64,000 nt of DNA from contig JABLXJ010000007.1 of assembly GCA_013178125.1 (NCBI GenBank), positions 62,001 through 126,000 on the forward strand, given 5' to 3'. The first letter of the stretch is position 1. Each line of letters starts with the position of its first letter. The position numbers and the translations under genes were made by a program. The notes under the pieces were generated by a model that was not told the origin of the DNA, ran no database searches, and was given only the letters and a program-made list of their open reading frames with translations. This document shows positions 38,811-48,905 of this stretch, piece by piece. This DNA comes from Bacillota bacterium (GTDB lineage Bacteria > Bacillota > SHA-98 > Ch115 > JABLXJ01).

Positions 38811-39520
38811 ATGTCGTCGATATGAATGCGGCCCTCCTGAGGGTTCGCGATATGGTGGCCGCCGGCGGGGCTCACCAGGTCGTGACGCTGAATGCCGAGA
38901 TGGCGGTGCTTGCCACGCATGATGCGGATTTTGGCGCCGTTGTGCGGGCGGCCGATATGGTGGTGCCGGATGGCGCGGGCGTCGTATGGGCTGCAAAGGT
39001 GCTCGGGCGCAGGCTCCTGGCCCGTGTAGCGGGCTATGACCTGATGCTCGGGATTGCCGGGCTTGCGGCGGAGAGGGGCGAATCGGTTTTTCTCCTCGGC
39101 GGCAAGCCCGGCATAGCCGATATGGCCGGGGAGGCGCTCCGTGCGCGCTACCCCGGGCTGCGCATGGCCGGGACCCACCATGGATATTTCGCCGAGGATG
39201 AGTCCCATGCTATTGTGGATGCGGTGAAAAGGAGCGGCGCTACCTACCTTTTCGTAGCCCTCGGTGCGCCGAAGCAGGAGAAATGGATCGCGGAGCACAA
39301 GGCGGCCCTCCTGTCCTCGGGGGTGAGGGTATGCATGGGCGTCGGTGGTAGCCTCGACGTGCTCGCCGGCGTGGTTGCGCGGGCCCCGGACTGGATCGGC
39401 AGGATGGGCCTCGAGTGGCTCTACCGGCTGGTGACCCAGCCCAGGAGGGCCAGGAGAATGTTCGCCCTCCCCAGGTTTGTTTACGCTGTGCTATTAGCAC
39501 GGTTAAGGGGACACGATTGA
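38786..39520 (+). CDS. WecG/TagA/CpsF family glycosyltransferase
   Basis: From the first ATG (38822) it has 232 residues with family motifs VVPDGAGVVWAAKVLG, VFLLGGKPGIADMAGEALRA, ATYLFVALGAPKQEKWI and GVGGSLDVLAG. It likely adds N-acetylmannosamine or a similar sugar to a lipid-linked wall polymer. The usual N-terminus of the family (VEILGCPVDVVDMN here) is encoded just upstream from 38786, overlapping the 3' end of csaB, but no ATG, GTG or TTG opens that stretch. A non-standard start (for example CTG at 38795) or a sequence error is possible. Confidence 0.88.
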   Translation, partial: VEILGCPVDVVDMNAALLRVRDMVAAGGAHQVVTLNAEMAVLATHDADFGAVVRAADMVVPDGAGVVWAAKVLGRRLLARVAGYDLMLGIAGLAAERGESVFLLGGKPGIADMAGEALRARYPGLRMAGTHHGYFAEDESHAIVDAVKRSGATYLFVALGAPKQEKWIAEHKAALLSSGVRVCMGVGGSLDVLAGVVARAPDWIGRMGLEWLYRLVTQPRRARRMFALPRFVYAVLLARLRGHD

Positions 39521-39690
39521 GGGCGAGAGATTGAAGGAGAGAGATTGAAGGAGAGCTTGAGGCTTGAAGCCCGGGGTCGAAGGCTAGACAAAACTCTAGA
39601 TAAGGCTGAGGTTGGAAACTAGATGAGATGTTGAGAACTAGATAAGAAATTAGATAAGAACTAGATAAGACTAAGATATAGAAATAGCTA
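39521..39690. repeat. Low-complexity spacer with short tandem repeats
   Basis: It contains about three copies of GAGAGATTGAAGG followed by about five copies related to AACTAGATAAGA. It lies between the glycosyltransferase and transketolase genes. No gene or clear hairpin is seen. Confidence 0.6.
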
Positions 39691-39705
39691 GGAGGAGGCG
39701 ATTCC

Positions 39706-40569
39706 GTGGCCACTTATGATGATTCACTTATCGCTATGATCGAAGAAAAAGCGAGGAGGATCCGGGTCGATATAATCAGGGCCATCGGCGAGGCGGGGTC
39801 GGGTCACCCCGGGGGGTCCCTGTCCTGTGCGGATATCCTGGCGGTGCTCTATTTCCACGCAATGCGGATAGATCCCAAGCGGCCAGACTGGGAGGACAGA
39901 GACAAGTTTGTCATGTCAAAGGGCCATGCAGCCCCTGCGCTCTACGCTGCTCTCGCCGAGGCTGGGTACTTTCCTGTGGAGGAGCTCCTGACGCTGCGGA
40001 AATTGGGAAGCCGTTTGCAGGGACACCCTGATATGAAGAAGACCCCTGGCATCGAAATCTCCACAGGTTCACTTGGACAGGGGTTGTCAGCCGCGAACGG
40101 CATGGCCATTGCTGCTAAACTCGACAAAAAGGATACCAGGATCTATGTCCTGCTGGGGGACGGCGAGCTCGAGGAGGGGCAGGTATGGGAGGCTGCCATG
40201 ACCTCCGTCCACCGGAGGCTGGATAATCTCATGGCCTTTGTGGATTACAATGGCCTTCAGATAGATGGCAGCATCGAGGATGTAAAATCCCTGAAGGCGG
40301 TTGGTGAGAAGTGGCGCGCTTTCGGGTGGCATGTCATGGGTATTGATGGTCATAATATCCGCCAGATCATGGCCGCGATAGATGAAGCCAAACAGATAAG
40401 GGGCAAGCCGACCGTGGCTGTGGCAAAGACAGTCAAGGGCAAGGGAGTAGCCTTTATGGAGGGTGGGGTCGACTGGCACGGCAAGGCACCCAGCCGGGAC
40501 CAGGTTTACAAGGCCCTGGTGGAGCTGGGCGAGAGGATCGTAGATGGAGGAGGCGTTGTAAATGGCTGA
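39706..40569 (+). CDS. Transketolase, N-terminal subunit
   Basis: A 287-residue protein carrying the thiamine-diphosphate-binding half of transketolase: GEAGSGHPGGSLSCADILAV, FVMSKGHAAPALYAALAEAG and GDGELEEGQVWEAAM. Split transketolases are common in archaea and anaerobic Bacillota. Start GTG 39706 follows GGAGGAGG. It overlaps the next gene by eight bases. Together they move two-carbon units in the pentose phosphate pathway. Confidence 0.94.
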   Translation: MATYDDSLIAMIEEKARRIRVDIIRAIGEAGSGHPGGSLSCADILAVLYFHAMRIDPKRPDWEDRDKFVMSKGHAAPALYAALAEAGYFPVEELLTLRKLGSRLQGHPDMKKTPGIEISTGSLGQGLSAANGMAIAAKLDKKDTRIYVLLGDGELEEGQVWEAAMTSVHRRLDNLMAFVDYNGLQIDGSIEDVKSLKAVGEKWRAFGWHVMGIDGHNIRQIMAAIDEAKQIRGKPTVAVAKTVKGKGVAFMEGGVDWHGKAPSRDQVYKALVELGERIVDGGGVVNG

Positions 40570-41578
40570 GGCCGGCGAGGTCAAAGGCGAGGTTAAAGAG
40601 GTCAAGAAGGTGGCGACGCGCACCGCGTATGGCAAGGCCCTGGTCGAGCTCGGGAAGGTCAACCCCAACGTTGTGGTCCTCGACGCCGACCTAGCCAAGT
40701 CCACCAAGTCGGGAGACTTCATGAAGGCGTTCCCTGAAAGGTTCTTCGAGATGGGGATCGCGGAGCAGGATATGATCGGCACGGCGGCAGGCCTCGCTGC
40801 AGCCGGGAAGATACCCTTTGCCAGCACGTTTGCTGTATTCGCTGCCGGTAGGGTTTTCGACCAGGTGAGGCAGGAGATCGGGTATACGAAGCTCAATGTG
40901 AAGATAGGCGCAACTCACGCCGGCGTAACTGTAGGGGAGGACGGCGCGTCTCACCAGTCGGTCGAGGATATAGCCCTGATGAGGGCGATTCCAAACATGA
41001 CGGTGATAGTGCCGGCCGATGCTGTAGAGACGCAAAAGGCGGTTTTCGCCGCAGCCGAGTATCACGGCCCCGTCTACCTCCGCATGGGGCGCGAGGAGGT
41101 TCCCGTCATCTTCGATGAGGATTACCAGTTTGAGATGGGCAAGGCTGTAACCCTGCGCGAGGGTAATGATGTCACCATAATCGCCTGCGGGGTCATGGTG
41201 GCCCCGGCCCTCGAGGCCTCGGATGAGCTTGCGAGGGATGGAATCTCCGCCCGTGTCTTGAACTTGCACACCATCAAGCCGGTCGACCGCGAAGCTATAG
41301 AGGCTGCGGCGAAGGAGACGGGCGCGATCGTTACGGCCGAGGAGCATAACATCATGGGCGGCCTCGGGAGCGCGGTTGCCGAGGTTGTTGTCTCGACGAT
41401 GCCTGTGCCGGTGGAGATGGTGGGGATTAAGGATGTCTTCGGGCAGTCCGGCAAACCCGCTGAACTCCTGGAGCATTATGGGCTGACGAGCGGGAATATA
41501 GTCGAGGCTGCGAAGAGGGCGATCGCGCGCAAGGCCGCGCCGGCCCCATCACGCTCCCGCCGGTCGCGGAGGCAGTGA
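40562..41578 (+). CDS. Transketolase, C-terminal subunit
   Basis: A 338-residue protein with the pyrimidine-binding and C-terminal domains: VVVLDADLAKSTKSGDFMKA, RFFEMGIAEQDMIGTAAGLA (conserved catalytic Glu), SHQSVEDIALMRAIPNM and IKPVDREAIE. The N-terminus has a short charged extension. It is translationally coupled to the N-terminal subunit gene. Confidence 0.94.
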   Translation: MAEAGEVKGEVKEVKKVATRTAYGKALVELGKVNPNVVVLDADLAKSTKSGDFMKAFPERFFEMGIAEQDMIGTAAGLAAAGKIPFASTFAVFAAGRVFDQVRQEIGYTKLNVKIGATHAGVTVGEDGASHQSVEDIALMRAIPNMTVIVPADAVETQKAVFAAAEYHGPVYLRMGREEVPVIFDEDYQFEMGKAVTLREGNDVTIIACGVMVAPALEASDELARDGISARVLNLHTIKPVDREAIEAAAKETGAIVTAEEHNIMGGLGSAVAEVVVSTMPVPVEMVGIKDVFGQSGKPAELLEHYGLTSGNIVEAAKRAIARKAAPAPSRSRRSRRQ

Positions 41579-41628
41579 TCGCGGATGGTGGTCTGTAGGC
41601 GGGCGATCGTGGCGGCGGCACCAGGGTG

Positions 41629-41672
41629 GCGTTGGAGATGCTGGAGATGCTAGAGATGTTGGAGATGTGGCG
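41629..41672. repeat. 9-bp tandem repeat upstream of ftsE
   Basis: About four copies of YTGGAGATG lie directly before the ftsE start region. It is a short simple repeat of the kind seen at several places in this window. Confidence 0.6.
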
Positions 41673-41690
41673 ATATCGGAGTGATGATAT

Positions 41691-42377
41691 GTGATACGAC
41701 TGCACAGCGTATCAAAGGTCTATTCCAATGGGGTCGTCGCCCTGGCGGGCGTCGACCTCAGGATCGGACGTGGTGAGTTCGTATTTCTCGTTGGGCCGAG
41801 CGGTGCTGGCAAGACCACGTTCATGAATATGATCATCCGCCACGTCTTGCCCACGTCAGGCCAGGTCATCGTCAATGGTAAGAATGTGGTGCGCTTGAAA
41901 CCATGCGAGGTCCCTTATTTGAGAAGAACCATCGGCACCGTATTCCAGGATTTCAAGTTGCTGCCCAACAAGACGGTTTACGATAATATAGCCTTCGCCC
42001 TACAGGTGACGGATGCCCCCGGGCGCGAGATTCGAAAGAGGGTCCCGGCTGTCCTGGATGTGGTTGGGCTCGCGGATAGGGCCAATGAGCTGCCACACCA
42101 GCTATCCGGCGGCGAACAACAACGCGTCTCGATCGCCCGGGCGATCGTGAATTCCCCGACAGTCCTCCTGGCGGATGAACCAACGGGCAACCTGGATTTT
42201 GATACGTCCTGGGGGATAATGGAGCTTCTCTCGAGGATAAACGAGCGCGGAACGACTGTGATCATGGCCACTCATAACAAGCTCATCGTCGACCGCATGA
42301 AAAAGCGAGTGGTAGAGATCGACAAGGGGAAGATCGTGAGGGACGAGTCTGAAGGAGTCTACGGACGTGAGGTTTAG
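41691..42377 (+). CDS. ftsE: Cell division ATP-binding protein FtsE
   Basis: A 228-residue ABC ATPase with Walker [13 protein letters not shown], signature [15 protein letters not shown] and Walker [15 protein letters not shown]. The N-terminus [20 protein letters not shown] is typical of FtsE. With FtsX it couples ATP hydrolysis to activation of periplasmic or wall hydrolases during division or elongation. Starts with GTG; its end overlaps ftsX by 11 bases. Confidence 0.95.
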   Translation: MIRLHSVSKVYSNGVVALAGVDLRIGRGEFVFLVGPSGAGKTTFMNMIIRHVLPTSGQVIVNGKNVVRLKPCEVPYLRRTIGTVFQDFKLLPNKTVYDNIAFALQVTDAPGREIRKRVPAVLDVVGLADRANELPHQLSGGEQQRVSIARAIVNSPTVLLADEPTGNLDFDTSWGIMELLSRINERGTTVIMATHNKLIVDRMKKRVVEIDKGKIVRDESEGVYGREV

Positions 42378-43245
42378 GACATTCTGCTATTTCTGGTCAG
42401 AGGCCTTGCGGAGCATAAGAAGAAATGTCAGCCTGATCTCGCTCGGGACCATCGCCGCGTCCCTTTTCATCCTCGGGGCGTTCTTCCTCATCATCTTGAA
42501 CCTGAATCATTTAACCGATACCCTCACCTCGAGGATCGAGATACGGGTATTCCTTAAGGACGGGACGAGCGACAGGGACAGAGATACCCTGGAGGCGAGG
42601 ATCAAGTCCCTTGGCGGGATCAAGACGATCGATTTCATCAGCAAGGAGGAGGGATTAAAGAGACTCAGGGAACAACTGGGGGATGACGGGGGTATCCTCA
42701 CAGCCGTGGATCTCAATCCGCTCCCTGATGCGTTCAGCATCAAGGTGGTCAAGCCGGAGTCCGTGAAGGTCCTCGCGAGTCGGATAGCCAGGCTCCCGGG
42801 CGTGGAGTCCGTGAATTACGGGCACGGGCTGGTCGAAAGGCTTTTTGCCCTTATAAGGGCTGTATGGGTGATCACCCTGGCACTATCGATCATATTTATT
42901 GGCGCAATCATAATGATTATAGGTAATACGATAAGGTTAACGCTCATAGCCCGCCGGCGCGAGGTGGAGATCATGAAGCTGGTTGGCGCCACGGATTGGT
43001 TTATCCGCTGGCCATTTTTGCTGGAAGGGATGCTTGTCGGCCTGATTGGCGCCGGCGTATCCGCCGTACTGCTATATTTTCTCTATGGCTATGCAGTGAG
43101 GCGTTTCATGAACGCACTCCCTTTCATCCCCATCATAGCGAGCGAGGTTGCGCTGAAACAGCTATGCGTGGGTCTTCTCGGGGGTGGCGCCGTGATGGGG
43201 GCCGCTGCAAGTGTGATCTTCCTTCGAAGATATCTCAGGGCTTGA
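42367..43245 (+). CDS. ftsX: Cell division protein FtsX
   Basis: A 292-residue membrane protein. One N-terminal helix (LISLGTIAASLFILGAFFLI) is followed by a ~130-residue extracellular loop (RIEIRVFLKDGTSDRDRDTL) and three C-terminal helices with VWVITLALSIIFIGAIIMII and the RRREVEIMKLVGATDWFIRWP motif. It forms the FtsEX complex. The neighbouring M23 peptidase gene is a plausible target for activation. Confidence 0.95.
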   Translation: MRFRTFCYFWSEALRSIRRNVSLISLGTIAASLFILGAFFLIILNLNHLTDTLTSRIEIRVFLKDGTSDRDRDTLEARIKSLGGIKTIDFISKEEGLKRLREQLGDDGGILTAVDLNPLPDAFSIKVVKPESVKVLASRIARLPGVESVNYGHGLVERLFALIRAVWVITLALSIIFIGAIIMIIGNTIRLTLIARRREVEIMKLVGATDWFIRWPFLLEGMLVGLIGAGVSAVLLYFLYGYAVRRFMNALPFIPIIASEVALKQLCVGLLGGGAVMGAAASVIFLRRYLRA

Positions 43246-43347
43246 GCCAGGCCAGCTTTCAGGTTAGCTCACAGGTCAGCTTGCGGGCGAGTTTGGCGAG
43301 CTTGTAGGCGAGTTCGAGCTGGCTGGGGAAGGTGGTGCCGCTAGTAG

Positions 43348-44553
43348 ATGTATAGATCGTGCAGGTTTCCACCGGTTGTCTGGATTCTCTCTGTCTGCCT
43401 TACGATGTTGACCTTTGCCTGGGTGACTGCTGCGATTGCCGCCACGAGCCTGGATGCAAAGAGAAACGAGCTTGATGATGTCAGGGATAAGATAAGGTCG
43501 ACACGCCGTCAGATATTGAGGATAAAGAAGCAGGAGAAGGGCGTGCTTGCGGAGCTCGAGACCGCGGAGCAGCAGCTTGACAGCATGAGGGCCAGGCTGC
43601 GCAGCCTCGAACAACAGATTGCATCCGTGGAGCGCGATATAGGGACGGCCAGGATGGACCTGGCCCGGGCCGAACAGGAGCTCGAGGCGAAGACCAGGCT
43701 CCTCAATGCGAGGCTGTCGAGATTTGGGAAAAGGCTGCGTGCCCTCTATATGCATGGCCCGTTGAACTACCTCGAGGTATTATTATCCTCGGGGGATTTT
43801 GGTGACTTTACGACGCGCTACGAGCTGGTCAGCCGCTTCGTCGAACAAGATGTCCAGCTGTTTCGGGAGGTGGAGGCCGAGATCAAGGCCGTGGAAGCTG
43901 AAAAGGCAGCTGTTGCGGCCAGAAAGGCCAGCCTCGAACGCAAACAGGCAAACCTGGAATCGCTGCGCGGGGAGACCAGGGTCCAGGTGGCGCGGGTGGA
44001 ACAGCGGGCCAGGGAAAGGGAGGCTATCCTCAGCCGGATTCAGAGTCAGAGGAGGCAATATGAGGAGGCCCTCGATGAATTCGAGCAGATGTCCAGGCAG
44101 CTCGAACGCATCATCAGGGAGCTGCAGGAGAAGCAGATGAGATCGGGAAAGGGGATTGCGCCTCCCAAGGGGAAGTTGGCCTGGCCTGTGCAAGGGCGCA
44201 TAACATCGGGCTTTGGCCTGAGGGTGCATCCCATCCTGGGGACCAGACGGTTTCACTCGGGGCTTGATATCGCATGTCCAACGGGCACGCCCGTGGTTGC
44301 GCCGGCGGACGGCGTTGTGATATACAGCGGGTGGATTAGCGGCTACGGCAAGACGGTGATAATCGACCACGGCGGGGGGATATCCACGCTCTACGGGCAT
44401 AATTCCGCTCTTATGGTGAGCGGCGGCCAGGTTGTTGTCCGGGGCCAGAAGATATCTGAGGTGGGGTCAACCGGCCTCTCGACAGGCCCGCACCTGCATT
44501 TCGAGGTGCGCAAGAACGGCACGCCGATCGACCCGCTTACCTTGTTGCCGTGA
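43348..44553 (+). CDS. Murein hydrolase activator/M23 metallopeptidase with coiled coil (EnvC-like)
   Basis: A 401-residue exported protein. The signal peptide ([20 protein letters not shown]) is followed by two long coiled coils (about residues 35-130 and 160-265) and a C-terminal LytM/M23 domain: [20 protein letters not shown] with zinc ligands H and D, and [12 protein letters not shown] with the HxH ligand. All zinc residues are intact, so it may be an active endopeptidase rather than a pure activator. The same coiled-coil plus M23 layout is regulated by FtsEX in other bacteria. Confidence 0.92.
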   Translation: MYRSCRFPPVVWILSVCLTMLTFAWVTAAIAATSLDAKRNELDDVRDKIRSTRRQILRIKKQEKGVLAELETAEQQLDSMRARLRSLEQQIASVERDIGTARMDLARAEQELEAKTRLLNARLSRFGKRLRALYMHGPLNYLEVLLSSGDFGDFTTRYELVSRFVEQDVQLFREVEAEIKAVEAEKAAVAARKASLERKQANLESLRGETRVQVARVEQRAREREAILSRIQSQRRQYEEALDEFEQMSRQLERIIRELQEKQMRSGKGIAPPKGKLAWPVQGRITSGFGLRVHPILGTRRFHSGLDIACPTGTPVVAPADGVVIYSGWISGYGKTVIIDHGGGISTLYGHNSALMVSGGQVVVRGQKISEVGSTGLSTGPHLHFEVRKNGTPIDPLTLLP

Positions 44554-44668
44554 TGATAGCCTGAGGATGGATAGGCTACTGATAAACGACGTAGTATCAG
44601 GGTATCGGGGTGGGAACAGGGATATTACGGGATATATGGGGCATTGATGCAGAGGAAGGGTTGATATC

Positions 44669-45910
44669 ATGAGTTTCCGAAAAGCAGGGGCCGTGCGGCG
44701 CTGGCTCGTTATAATGTTGTTGTCAGTGGCGCTGCTGGGGTCCCTGGTTGTCCTTGTGGTCGGCGCGCCCAGGGCTCAGGATGCAGCCGGGACCCAAAAC
44801 CGGGATGGCGTGAAGATATCACGCCAGGTGTTGGAGACTGTATTCCTTTTGAAAACATACTATTATAAAGAAGTCAACTCCACGGACCTCGTGAATGCAT
44901 ATATCGAAAAAGGATCGATCGCTGACATGCTCGCCACGCTCAAGGACCCTTATACGCGTTACATGGATCCCAAGGCATACAAGGAAATGCAGGAGAACAT
45001 GAAGGCGTCCTTTGATGGCATCGGTATCTCCATCGGGATGAAGGACGATCGCCTCACGATCATAGCCCCGATCGAGGGCACGCCGGGTGAGCGCGCGGGC
45101 CTCAAGCCCGGCGATCATATTACTACAATCAACGGGAAGCCCACCAAGGACATGGCCCAGGATTACGCGGTCAGCCTCATGCGGGGACCGAAAGGCACGG
45201 AGGTCATCCTCGGGATCGAGCGAGGTGGCAAGACCTTTGATGTAAAGATAATCCGGGATACCATAAAGGTCCCTCAGGTGGAGAGCAAAATGCTAGATAA
45301 GCAGGGCAAGATAGGGTATATATACCTCGCCACCTTCTTTGGGGACGACACCAGCGCGAGGTTTGAGGACGCGCTCGTAAAACTGCAGAATGAGGGCATG
45401 CGCGGTTTGATCCTCGATCTGAGGTATAACACGGGTGGAGAGCTCGACCTCGCGGTGGACATAGCCGGGAAATTCCTATCATCCGGGGACCCCATCGTGC
45501 ATATAGTTGGAAGGGACGGGAGCCGGCATACGCTCTCGGCCGGCCCGGGCAGGCACTTCAAAGTGCCGATGGTTGTTCTCATCAACGAGGCGACGGCCAG
45601 CGCCTCAGAGATATTGAGCGGGGCGCTGCAGGATATGAAGGCGGCGAAGCTCGTCGGAGTCAAGACCTTCGGCAAGGGCCTGGTCCAGACGATTTTCCCC
45701 TTGAGCGACGGGTCGGCTGTCTCCATCACGACGCACCGGTATCTGACCTCTGCAGGGCGGTCCATAAACCATAAGGGCATTGAGCCGGACATTGTGGTCA
45801 AGCTGCCGGAGGACGCCAAGACGGACGTGCAGCTGGATAAGGCGGTTGAAATCATGAAAGACATGCTCAAGGTTAAGATCGGGGAGAAGCCTGCGGAGAA
45901 AGCAGGGTGA
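44669..45910 (+). CDS. ctpA: S41 family C-terminal processing peptidase (CtpA/CtpB)
   Basis: A 413-residue exported serine protease. Signal anchor LVIMLLSVALLGSLVVLVVG, then the processing domain, a PDZ domain (APIEGTPGERAGLKPGDHIT) and the catalytic core with the nucleophile in NEATASASEILSGAL (near residue 311) and the general-base lysine in KTFGKGLVQT. In Bacillus the equivalent ctpB lies next to minJ and ftsEX, as here. It trims or degrades envelope proteins. Confidence 0.94.
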   Translation: MSFRKAGAVRRWLVIMLLSVALLGSLVVLVVGAPRAQDAAGTQNRDGVKISRQVLETVFLLKTYYYKEVNSTDLVNAYIEKGSIADMLATLKDPYTRYMDPKAYKEMQENMKASFDGIGISIGMKDDRLTIIAPIEGTPGERAGLKPGDHITTINGKPTKDMAQDYAVSLMRGPKGTEVILGIERGGKTFDVKIIRDTIKVPQVESKMLDKQGKIGYIYLATFFGDDTSARFEDALVKLQNEGMRGLILDLRYNTGGELDLAVDIAGKFLSSGDPIVHIVGRDGSRHTLSAGPGRHFKVPMVVLINEATASASEILSGALQDMKAAKLVGVKTFGKGLVQTIFPLSDGSAVSITTHRYLTSAGRSINHKGIEPDIVVKLPEDAKTDVQLDKAVEIMKDMLKVKIGEKPAEKAG

Positions 45911-45914
45911 TTTG

Positions 45915-47189
45915 ATGTTCCCCTTTGGGAAGATAATATTCTCGATGCTGATGATCATCCCGACGATCGTCTTGAACCCGATGTTCTGGGTTGTCGTGGT
46001 GTTGATCTCCGCCCAGTACGCCAGGATCAATCACATAAGGGAGAGGATGCTGGGGAGCGCTGCAGCTTCCCCGATGAAGCTCACCGCGGGTGCGGCATTA
46101 TACGGGTTTGCCGGGGGTATTATCGGGAGCTTCATCTTCATCTTTATAGGCGTGACCATAAATGGCGCCGGGCTTGCGTATATCTGGCCGCTGGCGCTCT
46201 TTCTCATGCTTATCGAGCCCAGGTTCTTGTGTTTCTCATATGCGGGCGGGCTTGTTGCCCTGAGCAACTTGATTTTCGGCTTCCCGGATGTCTCCATCCC
46301 AGAGCTCATGAGCCTGATAGCCGTATTGCACATGGCGGAGAGCATATTGATCTGGGTGAGCGGCCACGAGAGCGCCGTCCCGGTGTTTGTGAAGGATATG
46401 AGAGGCAGGCTTCTTGGAGGGTTCAGCCTCCAGAAGTTCTGGCCAATACCGATAATCGCCATGATGGTTATGATGCCGGACGCAGCCCGGTTCCAGGAAT
46501 TGTTCCGGAATGCTATACATATGCCCGACTGGTGGCCTCTGATAAAGCCGGGAATAACCCCGCCGCCGGGTAAAGAGCTTATCTACCTGATGTTCGCCAT
46601 CCCTGCGGCCCTCGGATACAGCGACGTCGCGCTGACTCGGATGCCCCTCGACCGGAGCAAGGCCACGGCGAAGCACCTGATGGTTTTCAGTGTTGTGTTG
46701 CTGGGCCTGGCGGTGGCGTCTGCGAAATATGGTTTCTTGAAGCTTGTGGCGGCGCTTTTTTCCCCGCTCGGGCACGAGGCGGTCATAAATATTGGGAGGC
46801 GGATGGAATTCCACGGGCATCCCCTCTTTGTCAAGCCTGAGAAGGGCCTCAAGATCCTGGACGTGGTGCCGGGGTCCGCGTCCGACCGAGTTGGGTTGAA
46901 AACGGGGGATATCATCCTGAGCGTGAATGGAGAGGAGACCAATAGCAAGTCGGACCTGATGCGCATTCTCCAGTCCGAGCCTCCCCACCTGTATATAGAG
47001 GGTGTAAGCCCAGAACCGGGGCCGGGTGGTGGGCGGACAAGGCCCTTTACGAAGACGATGCTCGGCAGTATTGAAGTGCTGGGGATAATATCCGTGCCTG
47101 AGCCGGGTGAGCAGTTTTATATCGACCTTGATCACATGACGCCCCTCAAGCGGTTTTTGCGCTGGCTTCGGGGGCGGGGGCGCAGGTGA
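45915..47189 (+). CDS. PDZ-domain integral membrane protein, MinJ-like
   Basis: About 424 residues from ATG 45915. Eight or so N-terminal membrane helices (residues ~1-290) are followed by a PDZ domain (GLKILDVVPGSASDRVGLKT and GDIILSVNGEETNSKSDLMR). This topology and the position straight after ctpA match Bacillus MinJ, which links DivIVA to MinCD in placing the division site. Sequence identity cannot be judged here, so orthology is inferred from layout. Confidence 0.75.
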   Translation: MFPFGKIIFSMLMIIPTIVLNPMFWVVVVLISAQYARINHIRERMLGSAAASPMKLTAGAALYGFAGGIIGSFIFIFIGVTINGAGLAYIWPLALFLMLIEPRFLCFSYAGGLVALSNLIFGFPDVSIPELMSLIAVLHMAESILIWVSGHESAVPVFVKDMRGRLLGGFSLQKFWPIPIIAMMVMMPDAARFQELFRNAIHMPDWWPLIKPGITPPPGKELIYLMFAIPAALGYSDVALTRMPLDRSKATAKHLMVFSVVLLGLAVASAKYGFLKLVAALFSPLGHEAVINIGRRMEFHGHPLFVKPEKGLKILDVVPGSASDRVGLKTGDIILSVNGEETNSKSDLMRILQSEPPHLYIEGVSPEPGPGGGRTRPFTKTMLGSIEVLGIISVPEPGEQFYIDLDHMTPLKRFLRWLRGRGRR

Positions 47190-47314
47190 TCCGCAATCCG
47201 CATCTGGGTCATCGTGGTCATTTTCGAAGCGATCGCGGCGGTCATTTTCGGGGCGGATGATGAATAAAATAAGAGGGCAGGGCTGGTAGAGCATCATGTA
47301 GTGTATCACGTGCA

Positions 47315-48802
47315 GTGTCATGTGTAATATGTCATTATGGATGTGTGGTTGTGCGCTTTAACTACGAGAGAATCTTCAGGGGCAACAAGATAGCTGTTAT
47401 GATTGGCCTGGGGGTCGGGGTGGCAATTTTCTTGCTAGCCCCTTTCTATTTTTACCGGTTTTATCGGCCTTTCCGGTCTTACCCTGCGCGTATCTATTCT
47501 TACCTCGCTAATCCTCGCTTCGGTTGCCGGTCGTTTGGCGAGATAGCCTTTGGACGTGGGTTCCTTGAAACCATTTTCAATGGATGCTTTGAACATGGAC
47601 CCGGAGAATTAGAGAAAGGACAGATAGGAAAAGGGCATATCATGGATTTCACCGGGGCATGCCACCGGGTAATCGAGTCTGCGGTGGATGCCGTGGTTGC
47701 CGCGACTGGGACGGGGTTGGCCCAGAAGACGTGGTCGCAGGAGATGTCGATAATCCCGGGCGTGGTTGTGAGGGGGCGTTTCTCCGAGGTGAGGATCGCG
47801 ATCGGCGCTATGGGCAGGGCGGCCGGGGCCGGAACCGGGGCCGGGGCTGCCGGAATCCCGGCACTGGTCCGGGTGGAGCGGCAGGTGGTTGATGCAGTTT
47901 TGCGCTCCGGCGGGGTGATCATGGATATCCGGCGCGGGGTTCTAGATGAGGCCAGGGCAGGTATAGGTTTTGAGATGGATATAGGCATCCGGGGGAGGGT
48001 GTTCGCTATGACGGTTCCCATAAGGGTTATGAGCCTGAGCGTGCGCCTCGAGGGCGCCCCGGAGCGGCCTACCCGGGAGGGTGCCCGCGAAGCTGCCAGG
48101 TTAGCGATCATCATCGATGACGTGGGGTACAATCTCGGCGAGCTCGGAAGGCTTATCAAGCTTGGGCGGCCCATGAGCGTAGCCGTGCTGCCCCATGCCC
48201 CATTCGCAGCGGAGAGCGCCAGGCGGGCAAGGGTGGGAGGGCTTGAGGTCCTCCTGCACCTTCCGATGGAGCCGCTGAATGGAGCTGCAAATCCCGGTCC
48301 CTATGCTATAAGGTGCGACATGACGGACGAGGAGATACGCAGGCTGGTGCTGGATAATCTAGGAAGGGTGTCCGGGGCGGTTGGGGCCAATAACCACATG
48401 GGCTCGCGGGCAACAGCGGATATCAGGGTGATGCGGGATGTTCTTTCCGTTCTGGCTGATAGGAGGCTATTCTTTATAGATAGCCGCACGGCGCCAGGCT
48501 CGGTCGCGGTAGAGGCAGCCCGTGAGGTCAACGCGGAGAGGGCGGTTGAGGTGATGCCGGGGCGGTCGGGCGCTGCGCCGGCCATCCGCCTTGCTGTTAA
48601 TGATGGGTTCATCGATAATCAGGCTGATCCTGTGTCCATAGAGGGGCAGATAAGGTTCATTGAGCGGCTCGCACTGAGGCACGGCTCTGCGATATGTATA
48701 GGCCACCTTAGACCCACGACGATCCAGACCCTGCGCGAGATGATCCCAGAGCTTGAAGGGGCGGGCTTGCGGCTGGTCCATGTATCGGAGCTGGTACATT
48801 GA
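47315..48802 (+). CDS. Divergent polysaccharide deacetylase family protein (YibQ-like)
   Basis: A 495-residue protein with an N-terminal membrane anchor ([20 protein letters not shown]), a ~230-residue middle region of unknown fold and a C-terminal divergent deacetylase domain (from about residue 260): [51 protein letters not shown] and [20 protein letters not shown]. The metal-binding DD, H and HMGS positions are present. It probably acts on wall glycan. A Gly/Ala low-complexity stretch lies near 47815-47870. The start is uncertain; an in-frame GTG near 47348 begins MRFNYERIF-like sequence. Confidence 0.85.
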   Translation: MSCVICHYGCVVVRFNYERIFRGNKIAVMIGLGVGVAIFLLAPFYFYRFYRPFRSYPARIYSYLANPRFGCRSFGEIAFGRGFLETIFNGCFEHGPGELEKGQIGKGHIMDFTGACHRVIESAVDAVVAATGTGLAQKTWSQEMSIIPGVVVRGRFSEVRIAIGAMGRAAGAGTGAGAAGIPALVRVERQVVDAVLRSGGVIMDIRRGVLDEARAGIGFEMDIGIRGRVFAMTVPIRVMSLSVRLEGAPERPTREGAREAARLAIIIDDVGYNLGELGRLIKLGRPMSVAVLPHAPFAAESARRARVGGLEVLLHLPMEPLNGAANPGPYAIRCDMTDEEIRRLVLDNLGRVSGAVGANNHMGSRATADIRVMRDVLSVLADRRLFFIDSRTAPGSVAVEAAREVNAERAVEVMPGRSGAAPAIRLAVNDGFIDNQADPVSIEGQIRFIERLALRHGSAICIGHLRPTTIQTLREMIPELEGAGLRLVHVSELVH

Positions 48803-48905
48803 GATTTCATCGGATTTGCAGCACCAGATTTGTGGTATAATTAGTGACGTGAGATTCCGATGTGCTTCGATAGGGTCGAGCGCGGACAGGCAGGGGGTAT
48901 GGGCC

